DNA from: Chloroflexota bacterium
GTDB taxonomy: Bacteria; Chloroflexota; Dehalococcoidia; GIF9; UBA5629
Assembly (NCBI GenBank): GCA_026389695.1
Contig: JAPLHI010000203.1
Location: forward strand, 1-8,121
Direction of reading: 5' to 3'
Length of the DNA stretch: 8,121 nucleotides
Position numbers and translations under genes: made by a program. This document shows, one piece after another, positions 1 to 6,380 of this stretch. The notes beneath the pieces are model-generated. The model was not told where the DNA came from, did not search any database, and was given only the letters and a program-made list of their open reading frames with translations. Each line of letters begins with the position of its first letter. Positions within the stretch are counted from its first letter, which is position 1.

Positions 1-719
1 ACCTGTATTTCTTTTGAATCACCGGCAGGCAGTGACTCGATTTTTTCCGGTTTAAAGGTGACCGTCCAACCGCTGGGCCTGTTATTGGCTCTTGATTCAA
101 CAGTGACCTTTTCCAAATTACCGGAACCCGTATTACTAACGACAACAGTAAAATTGCTATCCTGTCCGGCTGTGGCTTCAGCATTCAGTCTACCATCAGG
201 AGTAATAATTTTCATATCATAATTAACAGTAACAATCGCAGTGAGATTTATACTGGATTTGATATCACCGGAACTGACTTCAAAGGAGACCGGGTATTTA
301 CCAGGTGTCGGGACTTGCCATACATAGGGCAATACTGTCAGTTTGATTGATTCCGGGTAACTTTTGAGTGGATCAAGACGAATTGCGGCAATTTCCCCAC
401 CGGTTCCGCCGTACCCGGGTGTTATTTGAGCCTTAAACCCTTCTGGAATGTTTGCTTTTAAATCAAATGTACGCGGTTCTTTTCCGCCAGAGTATAAAAC
501 GCTAATATCCCAGCTGTAACTCACACCGGCGTAGCTGCTCAGTACCGGGTATTGACAGGTCAACTCAATTTTTTCAGCATCGTCCTGAAATACAGTTCGT
601 GAACTATCTGCGTTCGATTTGGTAAAAGCAGCCTTTGCCGGAGAAGTTATAATGAGGTTTACCAGTAAAGACATTATTAATAGGCAAACCAGAGTAAGTG
701 ATACACCGTACTTATTCAT
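1..719 (-). CDS. Secreted NEW3-domain surface protein (partial, C-terminus beyond the left edge)
   Basis: The frame is open from an ATG at 719 to the window edge, giving 239 N-terminal residues and no stop. Residues 1-30 form a classic signal peptide: Lys near the start, a long hydrophobic core (about 6-25), and an AKA|AF cleavage site after residue 30. The mature part is rich in beta-type sequence. Residues about 185-239 (VSNTGSGNLEKVTVES, then PSGWTVTF and SLPAGDSKEI) match the NEW3 / CARDB-like Ig fold seen in bacterial and archaeal exported proteins. The stretch before it, about residues 60-150, looks like a related, more divergent beta domain. GGAGGT at 733-728, 8 bases upstream, supports the start. 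It is divergent from the EF-Tu-like gene. Proteins of this type are usually anchored or secreted beta-sandwich proteins, sometimes linked to ABC exporters. The true function and anchor lie in the missing part or are unknown. Confidence 0.85.
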   Translation of the reverse strand, partial: MNKYGVSLTLVCLLIMSLLVNLIITSPAKAAFTKSNADSSRTVFQDDAEKIELTCQYPVLSSYAGVSYSWDISVLYSGGKEPRTFDLKANIPEGFKAQITPGYGGTGGEIAAIRLDPLKSYPESIKLTVLPYVWQVPTPGKYPVSFEVSSGDIKSSINLTAIVTVNYDMKIITPDGRLNAEATAGQDSNFTVVVSNTGSGNLEKVTVESRANNRPSGWTVTFKPEKIESLPAGDSKEIQ

Positions 720-803
720 GAGCACAGACCTCCAATATCGATAGGATTAATACAAATTCAAGACATACGCTCGCAACGAGTTTACTTGCTCAAACGAAGA
801 TAT

Positions 804-832
804 AATTTAACTTAATCATCATCAACTGTCAA
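804..832 (-). promoter_or_regulatory. Candidate sigma-70-type promoter for the NEW3 protein gene
   Basis: On the minus strand a perfect -35 hexamer TTGACA (832-827) is followed after 17 bases by TAAATT (809-804), which matches the -10 consensus at 4 of 6 positions. This gives an untranslated leader of roughly 78 bases before the ATG at 719. The -35 is strong and the -10 mediocre. Confidence 0.5.
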
Positions 833-867
833 ATCAATTTATATATATAACGCATACCGGTTGCACC

Positions 868-896
868 TTGATTTATTGAATCGTTATCAATATACT
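868..896 (+). promoter_or_regulatory. Sigma-70-type promoter for the EF-Tu-like gene
   Basis: TTGATT (868-873), a 17-base spacer and TATACT (891-896) form a good sigma-70-type promoter. Transcription would start near 903, giving a leader of about 33 bases that includes the GGAGGT ribosome site at 923-928. It diverges from the minus-strand promoter at 804-832, and a perfect TA-rich palindrome lies between the two. Confidence 0.65.
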
Positions 897-935
897 AAAA
901 TCGTGGATTTGTAATATATTATGGAGGTTTAATAG

Positions 936-1190
936 ATGGCAGAGGTTGAAATTGGTATAATTACTGATTTTTTTGCACGGCCGGTCGTGGCAGCTTTGGA
1001 ACTTACAGGGGAGTTGAAAGCAGGAGATAAAATACATATCAAAGGCCACACAACTGACATGGAAATTGTCGTTACATCAATGCAAATTCATAACCAGAAC
1101 GTATCGGAGGCCAAGGCGGGGGACGCAGTTGGCATTAAGGTGACAGACAAGGTCCGCCATGGGGACAAAGTTTTCAAAGTCATCGACTAG
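936..1190 (+). CDS. Small translation elongation factor-like protein (single EF-Tu domain-2-type beta barrel)
   Basis: The 84-residue product resembles the stand-alone 'translation elongation factor-like' proteins, which contain only the EF-Tu/IF2 domain-2 beta barrel. Visible features are an N-terminal GIITDFFARPVVAALEL strand pair, the barrel signature LKAGDKIHIKGHTTD (residues about 28-42), and the later AKAGDAVGIKVTDKVRHGDKVFKV. The last resembles the 'GxxVGixv...v..GD.v' segment of translation GTPases. There is no GTP-binding domain, so it cannot be a complete elongation factor, and its role is unknown. GGAGGT at 923-928, 7 bases before the ATG, fixes the start. It has its own promoter and appears monocistronic. 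Its stop lies only 3 bases from the stop of the convergent ribH, so any terminator must lie inside a coding region. Family recognition is firm; function is not. Confidence 0.85.
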   Translation: MAEVEIGIITDFFARPVVAALELTGELKAGDKIHIKGHTTDMEIVVTSMQIHNQNVSEAKAGDAVGIKVTDKVRHGDKVFKVID

Positions 1191-1193
1191 TAA

Positions 1194-1664
1194 TTATTGC
1201 CCGATATTTTTTAATAGATTGGCCATTTCGATTGCATTGGTTGCAGCGTTAAATCCTCTATTCCCTGCTTTTGCGCCGGCACGTTCAATCGCCTGTTCGA
1301 GCGTATCAGCCGTTATAATACCCTGAATAATAGGTACTCCGGTTTCCAGGCTTAACCTTGCAATACCACGATTAACTTCCGATGCTACGTATTCAAAATG
1401 AGGGGTTCCTCCCCGTATAACTGCTCCCAGACATATAATAGCGTTATATTTACCTGTGTCCGCCAGTTTTTTAACTATTAAAGGTATCTCTAAACTGCCA
1501 GGAGTCCAAGCTACATCAATATCCTGCTCATTAACTCCATGGCGCAGGAGCGAGTCCTTGGCTCCTTCAAAAAGCCTGCCGGTTATGATTTCATTGAAGC
1601 GCGAGATTACAATCCCGAATTTTAATCCTTTCCCAACTAGCATTCCTTCGAAGTTCTTTGCCAT
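1194..1664 (-). CDS. ribH: 6,7-dimethyl-8-ribityllumazine synthase (riboflavin synthase beta chain)
   Basis: RibH condenses 5-amino-6-ribitylamino-uracil with 3,4-dihydroxy-2-butanone 4-phosphate to give the lumazine precursor of riboflavin. At 156 residues it has the usual family length and usually assembles into pentamers or 60-mer capsids in the cytoplasm. Family motifs are in order: SRFNE (21-25), TPGSLEIP (54-61), [14 protein letters not shown] (80-93) with the catalytic His89, and [12 protein letters not shown] (119-130) with the phosphate-binding Arg128. AAGGAGGTC just upstream (GGAGGT at 1675-1670, 5-base spacer) supports the ATG. It is the last gene of the ribD-ribE-ribBA-ribH operon, 30 bases after ribBA. 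No terminator was seen after it, and it meets the convergent EF-Tu-like gene with a 3-base gap. Its DHBP substrate would normally come from the RibB half of the neighbouring RibBA, which looks damaged. Confidence 0.97.
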   Translation of the reverse strand: MAKNFEGMLVGKGLKFGIVISRFNEIITGRLFEGAKDSLLRHGVNEQDIDVAWTPGSLEIPLIVKKLADTGKYNAIICLGAVIRGGTPHFEYVASEVNRGIARLSLETGVPIIQGIITADTLEQAIERAGAKAGNRGFNAATNAIEMANLLKNIGQ

Positions 1665-1694
1665 AAGTGACCTCCTTCAACTACACGGATGTTC

Positions 1695-2738
1695 TTATTC
1701 ATCAATGGCTAACAAATGACCCATTTTATCTTGTTTGGTCTTTAAATAGCCTTTATTATATTCTGTAGGCTCCGTTAGCAGCCTTACGCTTTCCTTAACC
1801 TTAAGTCCATAGCTTTCCAGACCGATAATTTTCCTTGGATTATTTGTCAACAGGCGAATCTCATGCAAACCTAAATCCGCTAGTATTTGTGCTCCTATTC
1901 CGTAATCTCTAAGATCAGGTTCAAAGCCCAAGGCAAGATTAGCTTCAACAGTATCCAAACCCTGATCCTGCAATTCGTACGCCTTCAACTTGTTATGTAT
2001 CCCAATGCCACGTCCTTCCTGTCTCATATAAAGGAAAACTCCACGACCCTCTTCATCAATCATTTTCATGGCCTTGTGAACCTGCTCGCCGCAATCACAT
2101 CTAAGACTACCAAAAACATCGCCGGTAACACACTCACTGTGTACACGTACCAGGACAGGTTTATTCTCCGTCAAATCACCTCTTACAAGCGCGATATGCT
2201 CATCAGTATCCACCGTACTTTTATATGCCATGATAATAAAATCACCATAAACCGTGGGGAATTTGGCCTCAGCCACTTTTTGGACGAGCCTTTCATTTTT
2301 CCTGCGGTATGTAATTAAATCAGCGATACTTACAATTTTAATTCCAAATTTTTGTGCAGTAAGCTCGAGTTGCGGTAACCTGGCAATAGTGCCATCTTGA
2401 TTTAGAATCTCACAAATCACTCCTGCAGGGTAAAGACCAGCCAAACGAGCCAAATCTACGATTGCTTCGGTGTGTCCAGCACGTACTAAAACGCCACATT
2501 TGGAAGTGTTTTCCTGAACCATGGGAGGGATTTGTAGCTCATCCAGTCTCCGGCTAATAATAGGCAAACAGATTAGGCCACGTGCATTCGTTGCCATAAA
2601 GTTAATCGCATCTGCAGAAATTTTCTCGGCCGCAATAGCCAAATCACCTTCATTTTCACGATTTTCATCGTCAACAATAATTACGAATTCCCCTGCTTTG
2701 ATGTCTTCAATTATGTCGGGAATTGGAGATAGGGGCAT
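1695..2738 (-). CDS. ribBA: Bifunctional RibBA: intact GTP cyclohydrolase II, DHBP synthase domain with a large internal deletion
   Basis: The C-terminal half (about 155-347) is a complete GTP cyclohydrolase II, which opens GTP in the first step of the pathway. It has zinc cysteines 203, 214 and 216 in HSECVTGDVFGSLRCDCG, the RQEGRGIGIHNKLKAY block (239-254), DTVEAN (262-267), catalytic-type Arg277 in DLRDYGIGAQI, and LLTNNPRK. The N-terminal half is DHBP synthase: the metal/substrate motif DDENRENEGD (23-32), ARGLICLP, GHTEAIVDLARLAG (88-101), and CEILNQDGTIARLP. However, QENTSK (75-80) runs straight into CGVLVRAGHTEA. Normal family members have about 55 residues here, containing the TTGIS(A)xxR loop and RPGHxFPL. 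The total of 347 residues is correspondingly shorter than the usual roughly 400. DHBP synthase activity is therefore doubtful. The ATG follows GAGGT at 2751-2747, which overlaps the ribE stop; the intergenic gap is 6 bases. Confidence 0.95.
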   Translation of the reverse strand: MPLSPIPDIIEDIKAGEFVIIVDDENRENEGDLAIAAEKISADAINFMATNARGLICLPIISRRLDELQIPPMVQENTSKCGVLVRAGHTEAIVDLARLAGLYPAGVICEILNQDGTIARLPQLELTAQKFGIKIVSIADLITYRRKNERLVQKVAEAKFPTVYGDFIIMAYKSTVDTDEHIALVRGDLTENKPVLVRVHSECVTGDVFGSLRCDCGEQVHKAMKMIDEEGRGVFLYMRQEGRGIGIHNKLKAYELQDQGLDTVEANLALGFEPDLRDYGIGAQILADLGLHEIRLLTNNPRKIIGLESYGLKVKESVRLLTEPTEYNKGYLKTKQDKMGHLLAIDE

Positions 2739-2744
2739 TTATAT

Positions 2745-3377
2745 TTACCTCGCTTTCAAATAATCGTACTCATAAAGAAGCGCTGTTAGATCATCTTGCT
2801 TCCTGGCAGTATAAAACTTTTCAATATATTTGGCAATTATGTCAACTTCCAGGTTAACTTTCTCCCCACTTTTTATCGTACCCAGGTTAGTATTCTGTCT
2901 GGAATAACTTACCAATGATACAGAAAAGGATGATCGGTCACATTCTGTGACAGTCAGGCTAACACCATTCACCGCAATGAAACACTTTTTTACAAGATAT
3001 CTCATAATTTCACTTGGGGCGCCAATGTTTGCTATTACAGCTTCCTCCTGAGGAACCAAGGAGATCAATTTACCCATCCCGTCTATATGTCCCTGAATAA
3101 AATGGCCGCCAAGGCGTCCCTGTGTCGAAAGTGCGCGTTCCAGATTCACTTTGTCACCTACATGCGGATTCCCCAGATTTGTCAGTCTTCTGGTTTCCGG
3201 CATTATTTCGACCGCAAAACCGTTGTTTTCCATTTTTATCACTGTAAGACATGCGCCGTTTATAGCTATGCTGTCTCCTAATTGCATGTCACCTAATACT
3301 TTTTGTGCTCCAATCAAAAGACTGTTTTTTCCAGTCCCCCGTATCAATCCAATTTCCTCAACTATTCCCGTAAACAC
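2745..3377 (-). CDS. ribE: Riboflavin synthase, alpha chain (two lumazine-binding repeats)
   Basis: This enzyme dismutates two 6,7-dimethyl-8-ribityllumazine molecules into riboflavin and the pyrimidine precursor. The 210-residue protein shows the typical tandem repeat. Repeat 1 begins with MFTGIVEEIG and carries NGACLTV (40-46), MPETRRLTNL (59-68) and VNLERAL. Repeat 2 begins near GGHFIQGHIDG (90-100) and carries NGVSLTV (137-143) and VNLEVDIIAKYIEK (174-187). The length is normal. Translation starts at GTG (3377), because the canonical MFTGIVE terminus begins exactly there; AAGG at 3389-3386 serves as ribosome site and partly overlaps the ribD stop. The gene is 5 bases downstream of ribD and 6 bases upstream of ribBA, so all are very probably co-transcribed and translationally coupled. 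The C-terminal tail after about residue 190 is not conserved in the family as far as I recall. Confidence 0.97.
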   Translation of the reverse strand: MFTGIVEEIGLIRGTGKNSLLIGAQKVLGDMQLGDSIAINGACLTVIKMENNGFAVEIMPETRRLTNLGNPHVGDKVNLERALSTQGRLGGHFIQGHIDGMGKLISLVPQEEAVIANIGAPSEIMRYLVKKCFIAVNGVSLTVTECDRSSFSVSLVSYSRQNTNLGTIKSGEKVNLEVDIIAKYIEKFYTARKQDDLTALLYEYDYLKAR

Positions 3378-3382
3378 AATAT

Positions 3383-4492
3383 CTACCTTGAAGTATAACC
3401 GGAAATTAGTAAATCATCTTCAAATCGTTCAACTTTAATTCTATGCAGATGAAGCGCGTCTATAACTTTCTCAACGCCAGTACCACCAACTGCAGTCTTG
3501 GCTTCCTGACCACCTATAATTATAGGGGAAATGAAAGCCAGAATTTTGTCTACAAGGTGATGATCAAAAAACGAACCGAGCAATTTGCTGCCACCTTCAA
3601 TCATCACGGTAGTGATTTGACGCTGCCCCAATAACTTTAAGAGTTCTGTTAAATCTATTAAACCATCTTGGGATTTAAGGGCGATATACTCTGTGCCTTC
3701 ACGCTGGATTTTAAACTTCTCCCTATTCTGGTAGGTATCTGCTACTGCGACCAGAGTTTTACCAGGTTCCGAAAATATCCTTGAAGCGGGAGGGACCCTA
3801 CCTTTGCCATCAACGATCACCCTCAACGGCTGCAACTTTGATCTACCTCCCTTTCCGCTATAACCTCTTGTCGTGAGATGAGGATCATCCATTATGACAG
3901 TATTCGCGCCAACCATAATAGCATCAACTATATGGCGTTGGCCGTGCGCGTAGTTCCTTGACTCTTCACCCGTTATCCACTTTGAGTCACCGTTCTTTGT
4001 GGCAATTTTACCGTCAATACTCATGGCAAATTTTGCTATTACAAATGGAATTCCGGAGGTAATGTATTTAAAATATCCTTCGTTTATCTCCCTCGCTTTT
4101 TGGTCGTATTCCCCAAGATAAGTTTTCACGCCCGATTCCTCAAGCTTCTGAATCCCCTTACCAGCAACCATAGGATTCGGATCAATGACAGCAACATGTA
4201 CCTCTGAAACACCCGCATTTGTTATGGCATCGGTACAGGGCGGGGTTTTACCAAAATGACAGCAAGGCTCCAACGTGACGTACATAGTTGCCCCTCGAGC
4301 CATCTCCCCAGCCTGGTTCAAGGCCTTTATTTCGGCATGCTCCAATCCAGGTTGTTGTGTGTGCCCTAAACCAACAACTATCCCATCCCTGACAATGACC
4401 GCACCTACAGCCGGATTTGGACTAGTGTACCCTAAGGCTAACTCAGCTAGCGATAGGGAATATCCCATGTAATCAGGAGGTCTACTCAGCAT
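3383..4492 (-). CDS. ribD: Bifunctional diaminohydroxyphosphoribosylaminopyrimidine deaminase / 5-amino-6-(5-phosphoribosylamino)uracil reductase
   Basis: RibD carries out the second and third steps of riboflavin synthesis: deamination of the pyrimidine produced by GTP cyclohydrolase II, then NADPH-dependent reduction of the ribosyl side chain. The N-terminal zinc deaminase has TSPNPAVGAVIV (23-34), His52 and Glu54 in HAE, and Cys77/Cys86 in PCCHFGKTPPC. The C-terminal dihydrofolate-reductase-like domain has KFAMSIDGKIA (154-164), SKWITGEESR (170-179), a GANTV..DDPHLTTR block (195-209), and IEGGSKLLGSFF (298-309). The 369-residue length is normal. The ATG at 4492 has only a weak purine run (AAAAGA) upstream; Met9 is an alternative start but has no ribosome site either. 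It is the first gene of the operon. The upstream spacer holds a long inverted repeat but no visible FMN riboswitch. Confidence 0.96.
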   Translation of the reverse strand: MLSRPPDYMGYSLSLAELALGYTSPNPAVGAVIVRDGIVVGLGHTQQPGLEHAEIKALNQAGEMARGATMYVTLEPCCHFGKTPPCTDAITNAGVSEVHVAVIDPNPMVAGKGIQKLEESGVKTYLGEYDQKAREINEGYFKYITSGIPFVIAKFAMSIDGKIATKNGDSKWITGEESRNYAHGQRHIVDAIMVGANTVIMDDPHLTTRGYSGKGGRSKLQPLRVIVDGKGRVPPASRIFSEPGKTLVAVADTYQNREKFKIQREGTEYIALKSQDGLIDLTELLKLLGQRQITTVMIEGGSKLLGSFFDHHLVDKILAFISPIIIGGQEAKTAVGGTGVEKVIDALHLHRIKVERFEDDLLISGYTSR

Positions 4493-4590
4493 TCTTTTAA
4501 ATTAATATTTGCAATGTCGAATCGATAACGAATTCCTGTCTAATAAAACAATCGTTACTCAAACCAAAAAACGACTTACATACAAACCTG

Positions 4591-4642
4591 GTTCACTTTC
4601 GAAAGAAAATATCCCAATCAGATATTTGTTTCTAAAGTGAAT
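4591..4642. repeat. Long imperfect inverted repeat (potential hairpin) upstream of ribD
   Basis: Three paired blocks are visible. 4592-4599 (TTCACTTT) pairs with 4634-4641 (AAAGTGAA), 8 bp. 4601-4604 (GAAA) pairs with 4629-4632 (TTTC). 4607-4613 (AAATATC) pairs with 4621-4627 (GATATTT), 7 bp. They are separated by one mismatch and a small 2-by-1 internal loop, and the loop is 7 bases (4614-4620). A G-T pair at 4591/4642 extends the base. No T-run follows on either strand, so it is unlikely to be an intrinsic terminator. It sits about 100-150 bases upstream of the ribD start, where a leader RNA structure or a regulator-binding site would be expected. Confidence 0.7.
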
Positions 4643-4665
4643 AATTTGGAGTAGCTTTGAAAAAT

Positions 4666-4671
4666 ATTATA
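4666..4671 (-). promoter_or_regulatory. Possible -10 element upstream of the rib operon
   Basis: A perfect TATAAT lies on the minus strand at 4671-4666. Starting there, the rib transcript would have a leader of about 165 bases that contains the whole inverted repeat at 4591-4642. I see no convincing -35 hexamer at 16-18 bases upstream, so in this AT-rich spacer the match may be chance. Confidence 0.25.
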
Positions 4672-4743
4672 AGTAATGCCGCTTCCAAATTGATATTAAT
4701 ATTACGAACTCATTTTAACACTCGGTTTTAGTACTTCGCAAAC

Positions 4744-4788
4744 AAAAAGCCCCCCAGGCGTTTAGAACTCCAATATATCCGCGAGGCT
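4744..4788 (-). terminator. Probable intrinsic terminator of the SIMPL-domain gene
   Basis: It lies just after the TGA at 4794-4792. On the minus strand AGCCTC and GCG form one arm, and CGC plus GGGGCT form the other, with a 4-base bulge and a long AT-rich loop. The run TTTTTGTTT follows immediately. Position, GC-rich arms and T-run fit a Rho-independent terminator, although the stem is imperfect. It would insulate the rib operon from read-through. Confidence 0.55.
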
Positions 4789-4791
4789 GTG

Positions 4792-5601
4792 TCAATTTAT
4801 CTCGTATACCATATCCACCGAAACCTGAAATTCCAATTCACCGGAGCTAATAGGAGTTGGAGCTGCGGGCATCATATCGGCTGCTGAATATTTTAAATAA
4901 TTCTCACGTATGGGAGATGTAGAAACACTGCCTTCTGAAATATACAGTACCTTTCCCAGCTTGACACCTGATACTTGAGATATCTGTTTTGCTTTTTCTA
5001 TTGCATATTGCACCGCTTTTTCACGGGCTATTTTGTAAAATGGGGTAGGATCGTCAACTGTAAAACTAATTCCACTTATCCTTATAAGATCGCCCCCTGA
5101 TTCAGCCGCATTATCTATAATTGTCCCAGCTTTATCTACGTTTCTTATCTTGGCCTGCACCGTATTCGTTACTTTGTAACCAAGAATAATCTGTGTATTC
5201 TGTTTGTCATCCCATCGAGTCACCTGTTGGATATCGAACTGCTTGGTCTGCAGGTCTTTATCAGCAATTCCACTATTTTTCAAAACGTTCATAACGCGAT
5301 CCATAGCTTCAATAGCCTCTTTCTGGGCATCAGCTACCGTGCGTTGTTGAGATTCCACACCCAACGATAACAGGACTATATCGGGTACAGCCGTTGTTTT
5401 ACCCAATCCATTTACCCATAAGCCAACGTTTTGCTGGCTTAAGATGATGCCAGGCAGTCCTGCCAGGTCACCTGCGGCCAATACTTTGGTGACTTCAGGC
5501 ATTGGTACCGAACTGCTCCGCTCCGGTGCACATGCTTGTCCCGCGAATAAAGCGAATGCAGACAGTATAATTACGCCGGTCAATAATATGATCTTTTTCA
5601 T
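4792..5601 (-). CDS. Exported SIMPL-domain (DUF541, YggE-like) protein
   Basis: The 269-residue protein has an N-terminal export signal (MKK, then a hydrophobic core at about 4-21). A linker follows, then a SIMPL/DUF541 domain from about residue 59 to the end. Recognisable family segments are VNGLGKTTAVPDIVLLSLGV (63-82), YKVTNTVQAKIRNVDKAGTI (142-161), ISGISFTVDDP (175-185), AREKAVQYAIEKAKQIS (192-208), and the closing strand GELEFQVSVDMVYEI. Cys24 in GQACAPE could be lipidated, but the box is not canonical (Gly at -3). Members are periplasmic or surface proteins; E. coli YggE is connected with oxidative stress, and the molecular activity of the family is unclear. GGAGG at 5612-5608 supports the ATG. 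The gene stands alone, with a terminator behind it. It shares a 209-base divergent region with lepB that contains a CRP-like palindrome. Confidence 0.9.
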   Translation of the reverse strand: MKKIILLTGVIILSAFALFAGQACAPERSSSVPMPEVTKVLAAGDLAGLPGIILSQQNVGLWVNGLGKTTAVPDIVLLSLGVESQQRTVADAQKEAIEAMDRVMNVLKNSGIADKDLQTKQFDIQQVTRWDDKQNTQIILGYKVTNTVQAKIRNVDKAGTIIDNAAESGGDLIRISGISFTVDDPTPFYKIAREKAVQYAIEKAKQISQVSGVKLGKVLYISEGSVSTSPIRENYLKYSAADMMPAAPTPISSGELEFQVSVDMVYEIN

Positions 5602-5647
5602 CGCAAACCTCCAAATTTACATTTAATTCTTCAACGAATTGAATACG

Positions 5648-5663
5648 TGTGACCCAAGTCACT
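5648..5663. promoter_or_regulatory. CRP/FNR-family-like palindrome in the SIMPL-lepB divergent region
   Basis: TGTGA (5648-5652), 6 bases, then TCACT (5659-5663). This agrees with the CRP-type consensus TGTGA-N6-TCACA at 9 of 10 fixed positions. It is centred about 54 bases upstream of the SIMPL ATG and about 155 bases upstream of lepB. Whether a matching regulator exists in this organism is unknown, and one short match can be chance. Confidence 0.35.
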
Positions 5664-5810
5664 ATTTGAAAAATCTTATGCTGAATTCTGAAATAAATCA
5701 ATATTTTGAATATATACCGTGGCACACCTTCTTGTTCAGTTTTATTAGCATAAAGTTTAAATATATCTTATAATTTTTTGGATTTTCAGCGGAAATTTTG
5801 ACTTGGTGAT

Positions 5811-6380
5811 TTGGAATTGCGAATATTTCGTGAAATGATTATCACTTTGCTTATCGCAGTTGTTATATATTGTTCACTTCAGATTACGATTAAAAGTTTC
5901 AAAGTATATAACATCTCGATGTTACCTACCATTCAACCTAATGACCACATAATTTTAAACAAACTGGCGTACCAAATTGGTACGCCGCAATACGGAGATA
6001 TTATTATTTTTTACTCGCCACGGCACCAGGAAGACCTGATTAAACGTGTCATTGCTGTTCCCGGTAATAGAGTTGAGGTTAAAAAAGGAAAGGTGTTAGT
6101 TGACGGGGAAGTTCTTAACGAGCCATATATTCTGGAACAGCCCAAGTATACGATGTTTGAGCAAACAATTCCACCTAACAACTATTTTGTACTTGGTGAT
6201 GATCGCAACAATAGCGATGACTCACATAACGGCTGGACGGTACCCATAGAAACCATAATAGGTCGGGCCTGGTTGTTATACTGGCCGCCGGATAGATGGC
6301 GAGTTATACAGCATTCTTCTTCATATACTGGAGATGCAGCTCTTCAAATTGAAAGGTGTTCATGTCTCAAGCTGTATTAG
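5811..6380 (+). CDS. lepB: Signal peptidase I
   Basis: This membrane-anchored serine protease cleaves signal peptides from exported proteins, such as the NEW3 product encoded here. A single N-terminal membrane segment covers about residues 9-28. Catalytic Ser36 lies in NISMLPTIQPND, the general-base Lys78 in DLIKRVIAVPGN (75-86), and the last signature is GDDRNNSDDSHNGWTVP (129-145). PPNNYFVLGD precedes it as expected. The 189-residue length is typical of the short Gram-positive/Chloroflexi type. The start is uncertain: TTG at 5811 keeps the charged ELRIFRE lead-in before the membrane helix but has no well-spaced ribosome site, and ATG at 5835 is the alternative. A stop at 5799-5801 limits the frame upstream. 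The C-terminal tail after about 165 (ending ERCSCLKLY) is hydrophilic, not family-conserved, and overlaps the start of pyrE by 19 bases, which suggests translational coupling. Confidence 0.93.
   Translation: MELRIFREMIITLLIAVVIYCSLQITIKSFKVYNISMLPTIQPNDHIILNKLAYQIGTPQYGDIIIFYSPRHQEDLIKRVIAVPGNRVEVKKGKVLVDGEVLNEPYILEQPKYTMFEQTIPPNNYFVLGDDRNNSDDSHNGWTVPIETIIGRAWLLYWPPDRWRVIQHSSSYTGDAALQIERCSCLKLY

Noticed and set aside
1887..2318. Plus-strand 143-residue open frame opposite ribBA
   Set aside because: It lies entirely antisense to conserved GTP cyclohydrolase II sequence and has no recognisable domain or ribosome site; it is a shadow of ribBA.
2490..2510. Frameshift or intervening sequence in ribBA
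   Set aside because: The frame is continuous and both sides are conserved with no extra DNA; only the middle part of the RibB domain is absent, so an in-frame deletion is the better description.
4591..4642. Intrinsic terminator reading of the inverted repeat
   Set aside because: Neither strand has a T-run after the stem, and the stem is AT-rich; the terminator of the upstream gene is better placed at 4744-4788.
5656..5680. A sigma-70 promoter for the SIMPL gene around the CRP-like site
   Set aside because: TATTCA at 5644-5639 could serve as a -10, but no -35-like hexamer lies at 16-18 bases, so no promoter is called.
5495..5725. Minus-strand 76-residue open frame over the SIMPL gene start and the upstream spacer
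   Set aside because: It overlaps the well-supported signal peptide of the SIMPL protein in another frame, has no family resemblance, and runs through the divergent promoter region.
6356..6361. GTG at 6356 as the pyrE start
   Set aside because: It lies inside the probable ribosome-binding site GAAAGGTG, whereas ATG 6362 has that site at a workable distance.
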